The translations under genes were made by a program, and so were the position numbers. 64,000 bases of DNA, from contig NW_023503372.1 in assembly GCF_014529535.1 (NCBI RefSeq), positions 3,452,988 to 3,516,987 on the forward strand, written 5' to 3'. Shown piece by piece: positions 34,015 to 45,389 of the stretch (its first letter is position 1; the number at the start of each line of letters is the position of its first letter). The notes beneath the pieces are model-generated. The model did not search any database, was not told the DNA's origin, and worked only from the letters and a program-made list of their open reading frames with translations. The stretch comes from Bradysia coprophila. Lineage: Eukaryota > Arthropoda > Insecta > Diptera > Sciaridae.

Positions 34015-36690
34015 TAATATCTTTCCATCATAAACCTTTTCGAAAACGGTACGACCGCAATAATGACCACGAATGTGTTAGCTTTAATTACAAATTAGTT
34101 TTAATTGTAGTCGTTTGACCGGAGAAACGTGAACAGTTTAAGAGACATTGATGCTTTCCTGAAAAGCATACATTTGGGAATTTTTTTAATGCTGGATTTT
34201 AGTTTACTTTCGATGATATCTTTCCACCAGAATTAATTTTCAAAAATGTACGACCGCAATAACGACCACGAATGTGTTAGCTTTCAAAAGAAAATTTCGT
34301 TAAACTGCTCATGTTTCTCAGAGCCAATAGACTTTTTTTTTTGGGGTCGTTGGGGCTAAGGGGAAGAAGTCAAAAGTTGCTGTAAATATGTTCCATAGTC
34401 GCTAATAAAATTTTAGTAGCATGATTCATTGAAATTTTCGTAAAATACCAATTCATAACTACAGTACTCCTATAGAAAAAGTACATAACGTTAGGTTTAG
34501 AGGGGGTTAGCGTAACATAATTCTATCAAGAGACCCAATGGAACAATGAATATCCTGCCCATTTAAGTCAATTTACGAGCAAAATCATGTATTGCATTAC
34601 CATCATCTATAAAATGAAATTGACAGATATGCATGCATACATATATGTACATCGTTCACTCATTATATTCACTCCCAATTATTATATGACTAAGATAAAT
34701 GCATGCCAACAAAGGCTTTTAATAAATTCTCCAAAGGCTAAATAATTTGTTGTTGATATGGTTAATCAATGACTGCTATACCGTAAAGGTAATACAATTC
34801 AATACCATCCCTAGCTCCCTACGAACGATGGGGCTTCACATACTTACATAATATGGACAAAGACCATACATTCGGTGAGGGAGTATTGTTTGGAAAAGTT
34901 TTACTGTTCTTTCACCGCCATAAACACCATGCCAATGATGATGCTTGATTTCAAGTGGTATATAGAAACGTGTCTTGGGTTCCAATTAAAAAATCATTGG
35001 AGATTTTTCTGGAGTGTTTATTCGGTATACATGGCGAACTGTATTATTGTATGTTAGCAAAATGAACGACCTCTTTCGGTTTTTATAATTTTATAAAACA
35101 ATGAAAAAGACGTCTGAGTAATTAGTTATAGGCCTAAGCGGAAAGTATCGGAATAATTTGTTCAGACCTGTTCAATTTGATGGTTTGATGTAATGATCTA
35201 AAGGTGGACATGACATTGGTTTCTTATAGAAATTAATGCGACGTCCATTGACACAATAACCACAATATTCGGTCGAACCAAAGCTATATAGCCAAAATCC
35301 TTGTGTAATACAGTTTTCGAATTACTTCCAACTATTTGCACTTTTATTTCATTTTTATGTCTTTATCGTTTTGGGTTATTATTGTTCAAACGCTCGAAAT
35401 ACACTGAAGCCAATTTTTAGATAGAAAATTGGAAACATGATGCCATAATTAAATGAAGTGAAGTGCACATGCTGAGATTTCATTTAATAATAATATGAAA
35501 TAATGTCATGGTTTAGTTACACTTTTGTTAAAATGATCAATATAATACTCAGCTAAGGGAGAAAAAATAACATTTGAGACATGGGAGGTCTTTGATCAAT
35601 AAATATGATGTTGTAGGTACCATGTTTGTGCAGTTTACTGACTTTTTATTATTTAATCAAAATTCTATAGATGAAAAAATATCGATCCAATAACTTAGAT
35701 GAAATTGAAAGCGAAGTAATCAGTTAAACTACTCATACCGTAGAAAGGGACTTTGAAGATTTAAAATAAAGCTAGTGGTGGGACATCTAATGTAGTCTTA
35801 ATGTGCAGGTGTCACGCAAAAGCTAGAGATCTATTTTAGACAATTTTTTGTGAAATTTAGAGAAACTTAGTTGCGCCAAATTTCATTAGAATTTCACCAT
35901 TGACATTTTACCGGAGTCTACTTTTGGTCGAAATTTTTTATTTAAATCAAACAGAAATTTTTTAAATTACGAAAGATTTACATTAATTTTATCAAATCTA
36001 CCAAAACTTCAAGAAATTAGAGATATTATTTCACTAAAATAGGCTAATAGGCTATATTCAAAGGCTGAACTTCCACCTAATGGATTTGGGTGCTCACTGG
36101 CCGTTAGGTCGATATTGGTCATATAAAAACTTGACCTGAAGTTTCCAAAATTGGTTCAGCTTTAATCAAATTATCGTGCTATCAAAACACCATTCAAAAA
36201 CTCTTGTAGTAATCCGAACTTGACCTCAGCAATTTTATTCCTCGCTGATTCAAAACATTTTCTAAAATTGGTTCAGAAATACTGAAGTAATCGTCATTTG
36301 CGAAAACTTCCTACATTTCACAAAATTGATCATAGTGAACTTCCAGACAGATTTTCTGACGTAAGACCTCTGACTTTACAGTAAGGGAATAATGTTCACC
36401 TTATGTGTGATTGCTTGTGCGACTGTTTCTCGCCTTTCCGAAACATACCAGACGGTTCCAAGGAGCGAGAGCTTACATTGATTGACGAGAATGATTGTGG
36501 TACAAAATTCTCCAAATGACGTGAGTACTGAGTACTTCCCCTTGTCTTTTGTGGTGCAACACAAACTATGTCGTCCCAATGAATCGGTCTGCATTTTTAA
36601 ATACTGGATTTTAGATTAGTTTTGATGATATCTTTTCATCAGAATCCTTTTGTAATACCTCAATAACGACGAAGAATGTGTTAGCTTTCG
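34015..36690. repeat. Three direct copies of a TGATATCTTTCCA...GTGTTAGCTTT repeat in intergenic DNA
   Basis: Copies at about 34008-34090, 34190-34285 and 36600-36695 share GATNATATCTTTCCA or GATGATATCTTTTCA, then ACNNCAATAACGAC, then GAATGTGTTAGCTTT. The second and third also share CTGGATTTTAG upstream. 36070-36330 additionally holds two diverged copies of the AACTTGACCT...GGTTCAG module. No gene is seen in the intervening sequence. Confidence 0.75.
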
Positions 36691-36699
36691 AAGAGTTAT

Positions 36700-37785
36700 T
36701 TTGACGAAGTTATGCTCAATACAATTCTGTCTCAAGAGAGTTCTCCCGTTTCCTCAAACTCGTTGAATATTTTCCGATAAGTGGAAGTGGTTTCGACTTT
36801 GTTTTTTTTTCTGTAAGGAAAACTTTCAGACTGGATAAGATAATGTTTCATTATGTTTCCCAATTAAATATGCTCATCCTTGCATAATTATTCAAAGTAA
36901 ATTTTAAAAAGAAATCTCCTAATGAAGGTAAATTGAGCTCAATTTACGAAATGGACCATAACAAGGTTTATTGTAATTAGTCATAGTCATAGTCTCTTCG
37001 GCGATTGTATACTATAATTTATGTTTGTGTGTGCCTGCGGGTTGGATATTTTGGTGTAATGAAATTATATTAGGTTTTTACACACAGAGCTCAAACAAAA
37101 GAGTTTTAATGCAGTTAGGTAGTAATATTATTGAGGTCACGCTCCATGAAAGGGGCGATAATTAATTTTTGTTTGCCTGTCGAACAGACAATATTTGTAT
37201 CCATATACCAGTAAGTAAGGGTGAAAAATATAATTTTCATAATTGTTTTGATGAGAAAGATGTGACCGAATTTCATACGGTCAAAAATGAACGATTAGAA
37301 AGGGGGTCTTTTTGTTCGAAAATTTTTGAACGATACATCCATATTAAACATTCGGCCCTAGCCTATTCAAATAGGAAAATATTTCCCGTATAAATAAACT
37401 TTAATGATAAATGTGAATTTGTTCAACTAACTGGAAAAGTTTTTCAATGCAAAACTTAAAAAAAATATTTGAACTTTGTCGAATGTCGTTGAATATTATT
37501 GCTTTCGAATTCCACAAAGAAATTTCCTGCGAGGATGTTCGAGAGGGGAAAACTTGAAGAAGAGAAAAATTTCTGAAAATAATTGCTGGAGCGACCATTA
37601 AATTCCCACCGAACAATATTCCACATTCAACGTGGTCACTGCTTATTATGAAAAGACTCTGACTGTTAGCGACAGCAACGACACAAATGGTCTCAAAAAA
37701 AGTTTTCAATCTCAGGAGCTATATTAAATCTAGTGATTTTGTGAAACATTTTGTTGTATTCTACTGTTCAAAATACTTCGATGAA
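36700..37785. other. Intergenic, no gene seen
   Basis: AT-rich. Short ORFs on both strands (for example 37169-37393 and 37401-37709) show no family motif. Confidence 0.5.
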
Positions 37786-37792
37786 GAGAAGT

Positions 37793-37935
37793 CAGCGAAA
37801 GATTAATCTGAGCGAAAGATTGTTAAGATCGACAGACTAATCAGAACGATAGATTAATCAGAGGATCAGAGCGAAATGTGAATCAGAGCGAAAGACTAAT
37901 CAGAGCAAAATATTAATCAGATCGAAAAATCTTTG
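37793..37935. repeat. Minisatellite of ATCAGAGCGAAAGATTA-type units
   Basis: Six to eight imperfect units of 16-24 bp built on GAGCGAAAGATTAATCAGA repeat head to tail, with variants such as ATCAGATCGAAAAATC. Confidence 0.85.
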
Positions 37936-37939
37936 CGAA

Positions 37940-39555
37940 CATTCACAAACAGAGTGTTTTATTTAGGAGAGAAATAATAGCTGCAGGTGTGGCTGTCAAA
38001 AAATGAATATTTACTGTCGCTCTACTTTACACATTTTTGACAGGTACCTCCCGTGAACGAAAATGTTTACTCTCGTAGATGCTATGCAGGACATAATGCC
38101 AATATTATTGGCACATGTGCAATAACAGCAAAGTCTCTTGTTAAGCAAATATCATCTAATTGACTTAAACTCACTCTCATAGGGCGAATTGGATTATAGA
38201 CAGATGTAAAGAGACCTGTTTTCGTAAATATCTATGCGTGTTTGCCAATGTACGGTAAAAATAATGTGCGCGTGTCTCATTCTTTCCCAATGTGTTAAAT
38301 GGAAATTTAAACAATACCGTGCAGCGACAAAAGTTAAATATACAGCAGAACTGAGCGAATCCTCTCTTTTCAGCGATCTATTGGATTGGTTTCTTTATTC
38401 TCTTTTGCTCTGTGCAATATGATTGTGTTTGATGGATACCCATCACACCTTCTCGTCACTTATCATGTGCGTACTTTATGAATCGCCCCTTTATACCTAA
38501 TTGTACTGCTTTGTTTCGAGAGGGAATAAAAATGGAAAATTATTTGACAGAATGGAAATCATATGTCTTACTAATGAAGACCAGACAATTGCTACATAAA
38601 CCTACATTTAATGGAAATATTTATTTTCTGTGACTTCTCTAACATTACCAAAACTTAAAATGTTTAAAATAAAAATTGGTTTAGTTTCAGTATCCACAAA
38701 AAAAACTTTTGTTAAAAGTGGCTGAAAATTGAAAACAATTTAATTTTAAAATGTACACAGGACCAAAAAAAAAACCTCTCGCACTAACTTGATAAACTTT
38801 TGCTTTACTTTTCTGATTTCAACTTCAACGTTGCTTGCATATAAGAACTTTGTCTTTGAAAGCCACTAAAATATTTTTCAAACATCTTAAAACTGTAACT
38901 CCTCGTAAAACCTAATTTACTGATGGAAGAGATAATGACATGAGAAATCTCGCAAAAATTTCCCATTAAAAGTAAGATGAGTGGAATATAGTTTAACATA
39001 GAGATCGCTTATTATTGTTTTGTAAAGTTGCTATATGAACGGTATACCAACCATCATATTGCACAGAGCAAAAATACGGGGAGCTTATGAAAAGTTTTGC
39101 TGAATTAAAAAAAAAACGATTTTGCAATTCAATATTTTTATGGCTCGTAAATGACACATTTTTCATTGAAACGAGATATAGGAAACTTTGGTAAGGACTT
39201 GTTAAGTATACCAGATGAAAATTTTAAACTGTATAATTGGTTATAAACAATCGTCATGGGAAAGGGCACATTTTTTTGATGTTATCGCGCACATTGCATT
39301 GTAGATTTCTGTCAGTAGATAATACTACATTATAGGGCAGGACCGTTCTCGTATATATGGATGGAATCGGTTCCTTCTATTCTGATCTAAGTATTTTAAA
39401 TGATACAAAATCTAGTTCTTCATTAGTTTTAACATATATTTCACCATATATGAGCATTTATTAGTCAGAGTTCACTATTTATTTTTATCGTCAGTGAAAA
39501 GATGAACAGATGAAAAGTATTTAAGAGTCAATTTGCTATAACTTCGAACAAGTTG
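37940..39555. other. Intergenic with a dispersed repeat at 39365-39530
   Basis: No gene seen. 39365-39530 (GATCTAAGTATTTTAAA, then AAATCTAGTTCTTCATTAG, then GTTCACTATTTATT) recurs in the same orientation at 45440-45590, so the two copies flank the hAT-like locus and the LRR gene. Confidence 0.6.
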
Positions 39556-39558
39556 TAT

Positions 39559-42500
39559 CAGGGCCTTCTTTCGAGAAATTTTTTCTCAAATTTCTTGAAA
39601 CTTCACAAATTTCTCGAAATTTCTCAAATTTCTTGAAATTGCTCGATTTTGTTTTATAATATTACGGGATGGACATTGGATATTTATAGAGTAAATTGCT
39701 TTGAACGCGATTGGCTTGTATTTATAATCTCAAAAACTTCAAAAATTACACTCAAAAGGAAATGATAACATTTTTAACTGATTTGCGCTGATCAGCTTCT
39801 TCGAAAACTCCTTGAAGATACTCTTGTTGTCTGCGAGTCTGACTCTCGGCTGGTCTACGCTTTTTTTGATTCATCCAGAACGGCATCTTCCGGGTCGAAT
39901 TGGTCCAAGTTCGACATATTTGTTGATATACAAAAAATTGTACAAACTCAAGCCAGACAGTGATATGCGGTCGATGGTTTTAACTTTATTGTACTGTTTG
40001 TTCAAAAATGAAATGCACAGTTTTTAGTATTTCGAGACATTTCAAAATTGCAATCTGTCAGATAGTAAAGGATGCGTTTAATTACCCGGCGCATTAAAAT
40101 ATTTGAAATTTGAATGATTTTTTTCCACAGCTACATATTTTTGCATGTTAAGTTTCATACATTTTTGGCAGATAGCATTTTAATAGTAGGAAACTTAGAT
40201 TTCGTAGGAAAAATTCGCGGACGGAAAAATATAAATTTATTTTGAGTCTGAGTATTGTTCTACATCTATGATTTCTCTTAGATCGTGTTTCTATTCAAAC
40301 AAATCGATGGTCTTTGAATACTCAAATCTGTAGAAAGACCGTCTGCTTCATAAATTTAGCAAATTTTTTACAAGAAGTTTTATCAGCACTTGAAGTGACG
40401 ATATTGGAAACACGAATAAGCATCAGGGAAAAATTTGTCAACAATTATAAAAAAATGTGGCTCCTCTACAGACCAACCGACTAGGCGAATAGATCAATTT
40501 TTGCATTTATCAATTAGTTTCAGTGATCATTCTAGTAATTATTACGCACTACATGGGAATAGAGTTGAATTAAATTCTACTTTACACACATTTAATAGTT
40601 GCTTTTGTTATTCAATGCACAAAACTTATTCTACAAAACCAGTTCATTCGGCCAACATACATTTCTATTGAAATGGCAATTGTCAAAATGACATCGAAGC
40701 CATTGATTTATGATGCCGAGAAGGAACATTCATCTCGCAGAAATTTTACTTTTTCATTACTTTTTATGTTTTTGTATTTACTTTGAGTTATCATGAATAA
40801 TGAAAAGGATTTCGTAAAAACACAAAAAAATAAACAAAACAATAAAAGAAATGAAAAAGTAAAATTTCTGAGAGATGAATGTTCCTTCTCGGCATCATAA
40901 ATCAATGGCTTCGATATTATTTTGACAATTGAAATTTCAATAGAACATGTATGTTGGCTCAGTGGACTGGTTTTGTGTGTTAATTATAGGTTAATTCAAC
41001 TCTATGATTCCCATGTAGTGCGTAATAATCACCAAAACTAGTTGATCAATGCAAAAATTGAACTTGACTTGAAGCAAATTTATTCGGTATTTGAAAAAGA
41101 GTCGCTAATATTTGCAGCTATAGTATTTTTGACAACTGTTAAAAGTTATGGAATGTATTGTGGATTGGATTGTTTCGATTTATTTAAAATTCTCAATAGT
41201 GGCTGGGTTTTAACAGTTAGCCGCTGTACAACACCATCGATTTCTTTGAATAAAGACACGATCTAAGAGAAATTATAGATGTAGAACAATACTCAGACTA
41301 AAAATAAATTTACATTTTTCCGTTCGCAAATTCTTCTGACGAAATCTAAGTTTCCTACTATTAAAATGCTATTTGCAAAAAATGTAAGAAACTTAACATG
41401 CAAAAATCTGTAGCTGTGGAAAAAAACCATTCAAATTTCAAATCTGTTAATGCGCCGGTTAATTAAATGCATCCTTTACTATCTGACAGATTGAAATTGT
41501 CAACTGTCTCGAAATACTAAAATCTGTGCATTTCATTTTTGAACAAACTGTAAGTACCTGAGAAAAATTATGTTGTAGACGGTGGAAACAAACATTGAGG
41601 AAAGAAAGTCTTACATATTAGACGCTCAACATCAGCAGCGTGTGGTTTCGCGGAGATAACTCTGGCCAATGCGGTTTTTAACGTTGTCAATCCATTAGGA
41701 CTGAATGTATGCAATTGTTGAAGAGTCTCCAGTGGACTTTTGAATTCGTAGTTTTCTAGCAAATTTACAGCCATTGCATAATCTGCTACAAATTCACTTT
41801 CATCTAAGTCCGGTGCGATGGTGGTGTGGCACAATTTGATTGCTTCGCTTGTTGATTCGGATGTTATTATCCTTAACGGCTCCAGGTTGGCCTGAAGATC
41901 TGCGTCAAAATCAAGCCTTTCACTAAGGTGACAAATGAAAGATTCAATGATTGATTTGCGTATTTCCTGATTAAATTCAAAAGTTGGTTATTTACTGGAT
42001 CTGCCACAATTTTTCAATAAGGTATGTCCAAAGAACAATGGACCATCGTCGCCATGTTCATCAACTTGTGACAAAAAAAGCTGTTCCCAACCATTATTAT
42101 TTGTTAAACAATTTCTGTCTTTTTCTTTGTATATTGTGAGTTATAAAAGACCCTCGAGATGGTTATATTTTGGTAGACATACGTCTATTTATTTCGGAGG
42201 TTGTATAATAACTGAATTTGTAAGTTGCATCTTGCAACTGAACTAACTAGGTTTAAACAAAAACTAGGGCGTAAACATTTCTATATGTTTACGCATGGAA
42301 TTTGTTTAAGTAGGTTGTGTTTACGCATTCGTTTGGACAACCTACTTACACTAATTCGTCAGACTGAGCAATCGTATGTTTATTCTTTCGTTCATTACTG
42401 ACCTATACCACAATATCAAGTAACGAGATTGTGTTACTTTCTAACGATTTTTGGAAAGCTTTAAACCGCTGCAGAACATCCGTTAAAAACGACATGAAAT

Positions 42501-43744
42501 GGATTCTATCATAAAGAAGCCAACGATAAATGAGTGGCGTTTCTTGCGTCTCTACAAAATAGGCCATTGCTGCTCTCCAGTTTCTTAACGTTACGCGAAG
42601 CAAATCATAGACATATTCAGTCCAACGCACTGGAAAATATGTCACATAATCAATCCTTTTGATGAAGCTATTTTCTTCAGATTCATTGTTCGTTCGCCCG
42701 ACTTGTGAAAAAATGATGACAGACTTGATGCATCTGTTATGAGCGCTGCAATTATGGAACATTCCTTGCAAACATCTTTTCTTGCCCTGTTTAGGTACAT
42801 CGAATCCGTTGAAAACGGTCGAAACAGTGGCATCTTTGTTAACAACGTTAGCCATAACATAGATGTTGTGATCTTGTGTTCGATCTACGGATCCATCCAC
42901 CCTCAATGATACAGCTAAAGAGTTTTTGATACGATCAATCAAATTTTTTGTGTCGCTTTCAACAAAACAGTTTAGGAACTGTGTGTGTTGACTCGGTGTT
43001 ACGTAATTTAAAGTTGGGGTACAGTCAGGATTACCAGAGACTTTATAGTTGTACGACTTTTCGGCAGCTACGTGCCACGACCACGGCCACGACCAACCAC
43101 TGAGTGTTAATCTTTTGGCATCGTTAAATACCGTTATTAATAGTGAACCAACATATCGCTTTAAATTCTCGTTGTCGATATTGTCTGGAAGTTCTATAGT
43201 TTCATAGTCTTTCGACTGATCATCTCTTGAAGAGGTACTGGGTACGGTATACGGTATTGACAATTGTTGCTGATGTGGGACTGCCTGAGGTAATGTTGTC
43301 ATTGATCGTGGTTTTAGCGATGAACTTCCGGCAGGTTTCAACAATAACATTTATCATTAACTTATGACCATACGATAGCACGAACTTCTTCTGTGAGTTT
43401 ACGAACTTTCCCAAATAATCAACAGGCGCTTGGTCACTCGACACCATATCAATTCTAAAGTCCCGTTTCATGTAGTCTTCAATGTGTCGGATTGATTCAC
43501 CATCAAATGTAGACAAAAGGAGCGCAAGATCAATATCCATCAACAGTAACACATTTTTTATGAGTGGTGGAATCTTGCTTCGTAAATATTCTTCCATTTT
43601 TTCGAAGAATTCACTTCCAGACGATTCCAATAATGATTTAAGGGCTTCCTCACTGGCCATGTTTTTTTTTACCTTGTTGATTGTCACTCGATGTAACAGT
43701 ACCAAGTTCTCAACATTACATTTCAAGTCGTTATACAAGTCCAA
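39559..43744 (-). pseudogene. Broken hAT-type transposase gene (KIAA1586-like)
   Basis: Minus-strand pieces in order: 43744-43220, an N-terminal region of unknown function with a GHKL motif; 43350-42403, in another frame, with SLRVDGSVDRTQDHNIYVM and FPVRWTEYVYDLLR, typical of hAT-derived KIAA1586-like proteins; 41966-41615, with AKPHAADVERLIC, the hAT C-terminal dimerisation motif; a 57-bp GT-AG intron at 41614-41558; and the last exon, split by a foldback element, continuing at 39993 as YNKVKTIDRISLSG and LDQFDPEDAVLDES to about 39785. Breaks are the frame change near 43300, the 1.56-kb insertion, a one-base frameshift near 39925 and another near 39850. CAGGGCCTTCTTTCGAG at 39559, followed by AAATTTCTCGAAATTTC repeats, may be the element's 3' terminus. 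The opposite terminus was not found. Confidence 0.8.
39994..41550. mobile_element. 1.56-kb foldback element inserted at TA in the transposase exon
   Basis: Left and right halves are inverted copies over nearly their whole length (about 770 bp and 700 bp arms around a spacer near 40764-40849). Ends are CTGTTTGTTCAAAAATG and the complement of CATTTTTGAACAAACTG. The element is flanked by TA (39992-39993 and 41551-41552); taking out the element and one TA rejoins the codons ERLICTY and NKVKTID. A TA duplication is the Tc1/mariner-class signature. No transposase ORF inside; its transcripts would fold into long dsRNA. Confidence 0.85.
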
Positions 43745-43769
43745 TTATTGTATTGCGCAATTCTATAGA

Positions 43770-44040
43770 TCATCAAGCATTCGATCGTCTCACACATACA
43801 AATTTATGCCTCGGCCAACGAGATCATGCTACACATTCATGTATGTGTGAGACGTTGTGAAAAACGTCTAGGGTAAAAAAGTTGGAAATTTCATTTTCTC
43901 TGATGACTCGTGGCCCTCGCTGCGCTCTGTCAACAACACACCCTCGAAATGAAATTTCCAACGTTTTCAAACAACTATTTTTCGCTACGCTCTGGCCACA
44001 AACAACACCCTAGAAATACAACTTTTCTTCCCTCGTTGTA
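43770..44040. repeat. Two adjacent hairpins with CGCTnCGCTC-type loops
   Basis: CGTCTCACACATACA pairs with its complement 50 bp on (43788-43855). GTTGGAAATTTCATTT (43881-43896) pairs with 43947-43962 around a loop containing CCTCGCTGCGCTCTG. TCGCTACGCTCTGGC follows at 43982. These lie between the transposase relic and the LRR gene. Confidence 0.75.
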
Positions 44041-44104
44041 ATAACTATGTCTAGTACTAAAGCAGGCTTAGTTAAGTCAAAATTTAAACTGCATAACAAG
44101 CAAC

Positions 44105-45385
44105 ATGGAATGTGATATCTGCGCAGACATTGCATTGAAGAAAAGATCGTCTAGAAAGCTCAGCGACATCATATTAGATTGCTGGCAGAGAGAGTACGAT
44201 AGACGGCCATATGCTCATGTTATATTTCATGGAAACGTATTCGAACGCAAATTTTTTCGTAAAATGACGGACGACGATTTTCTGATGATCTTACAATTTT
44301 TGGAATTGCGAGCCATTAAACATTTTGAATTTCTGCATTGCGCTGTACCTGCAGCATATACGCTACTCTTTCTGAAGTGTCTCGATGATTTGGTAAGCGT
44401 GAACTTTACACATTCCGATGTACCCTGGGAAATGTATCGATATTTGGCAGAGAATGCAAAACATCTATCGTTGAAGACACTAAAGCTGTGTGGAAGTGAA
44501 ATTGATGAGAAGCGATCCGAACATCTTCGAATGTATTTGTCGCAAACGGAGAAGCTTGCCCACATCGATGTGAGCAGCTGTGGCCTCAATCACATAACGT
44601 TAGCAATTATCGCTGATGGAATATTGAATTGCAAAAATCTGCGATCGGTTGAATTGAGCAACATTGTTCCGCACCATCCACAACATATTGTTGACATACC
44701 GAAAATTTCAGTCATTTTGTCCATTTTAATATGGAGAAGCCGTTTGATAGAAGTGCACTACCGTAAAATTGGTCTCGGTTGCTCCGGATTGGGCATAATT
44801 TGTGAAAATATTTCGGTTGGTTTCTTACGAATTCTGGACATTGGTGCAAATTGCATTGGACCTGATGGAACAGAAGCATTATTTCTGGCTCTAAGCAACA
44901 GTAATATTGAAGCACTTCTAATGCCGTTCAATAAAATTGGAGATGCGGGGGGAGATGTGATTGCCAAGCATCTGAGCTCTACAAAACTAAAACATCTTGA
45001 CATCAGTTACAATCAAATATCGTCTCAAACAATGGAGCTGATACTAACCAATCTGACCAAATGCAATCGTGTGGCAATATTGAACATTTATGGCAACGAT
45101 TTTGATTCGCCAACCATTGGCAGCGTTTTACACATTTTGATAACGAATCACATTTTAAGTGCTAACGGACTGGATGTGTCGGTCAATTATGTTGACGGAA
45201 TTCATCAGATTTTTCCCATGGATAATCCAACCATCAACAATTACCAGAAATTTAAAAAACTGTCGCAGTATTGCGCGAAAGAAAACATAAGCCCACAAAC
45301 ATTGCTGTGGTTCAAGAAAAACTTAAGGCATGTGGTTGGCGACGATACCCGAAATGATGAAGATAACCAAAAATTTTCATGTTAA
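44105..45385 (+). CDS. Leucine-rich-repeat protein, single exon, 426 aa
   Basis: A long uninterrupted frame from ATG at 44105 encodes a leucine-rich-repeat protein with ribonuclease-inhibitor-like repeats of about 27-28 residues: LKTLKLCGSEID (about 123), LAHIDVSSCGLN (151), LRSVELSNI (179), LRILDIGANCIGPDGTEAL (241), IEALLMPFNKIGDAGGDVI (268), LKHLDISYNQISSQTM (295) and VAILNIYGNDFDSPT (323). The first about 100 residues include a Cys pair (CDIC, residues 3-6) and no signal peptide or membrane segment, so a cytosolic scaffold role is likely but inferred. Length and repeat type recall LRRC34-like proteins, but orthology is not shown. No intron is seen. It sits 360 bp from the dead transposase, transcribed away from it. 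Confidence 0.85.
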   Translation: MECDICADIALKKRSSRKLSDIILDCWQREYDRRPYAHVIFHGNVFERKFFRKMTDDDFLMILQFLELRAIKHFEFLHCAVPAAYTLLFLKCLDDLVSVNFTHSDVPWEMYRYLAENAKHLSLKTLKLCGSEIDEKRSEHLRMYLSQTEKLAHIDVSSCGLNHITLAIIADGILNCKNLRSVELSNIVPHHPQHIVDIPKISVILSILIWRSRLIEVHYRKIGLGCSGLGIICENISVGFLRILDIGANCIGPDGTEALFLALSNSNIEALLMPFNKIGDAGGDVIAKHLSSTKLKHLDISYNQISSQTMELILTNLTKCNRVAILNIYGNDFDSPTIGSVLHILITNHILSANGLDVSVNYVDGIHQIFPMDNPTINNYQKFKKLSQYCAKENISPQTLLWFKKNLRHVVGDDTRNDEDNQKFSC

Positions 45386-45389
45386 CGTA

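Noticed and set aside
37793..37935. CRISPR-like array
   Set aside because: Units are imperfect, directly adjacent and without unique spacers; it is a minisatellite in eukaryotic DNA.
44227..45003. Minus-strand ORFs opposite the LRR gene
   Set aside because: Shadows of a well-supported coding frame on the plus strand.
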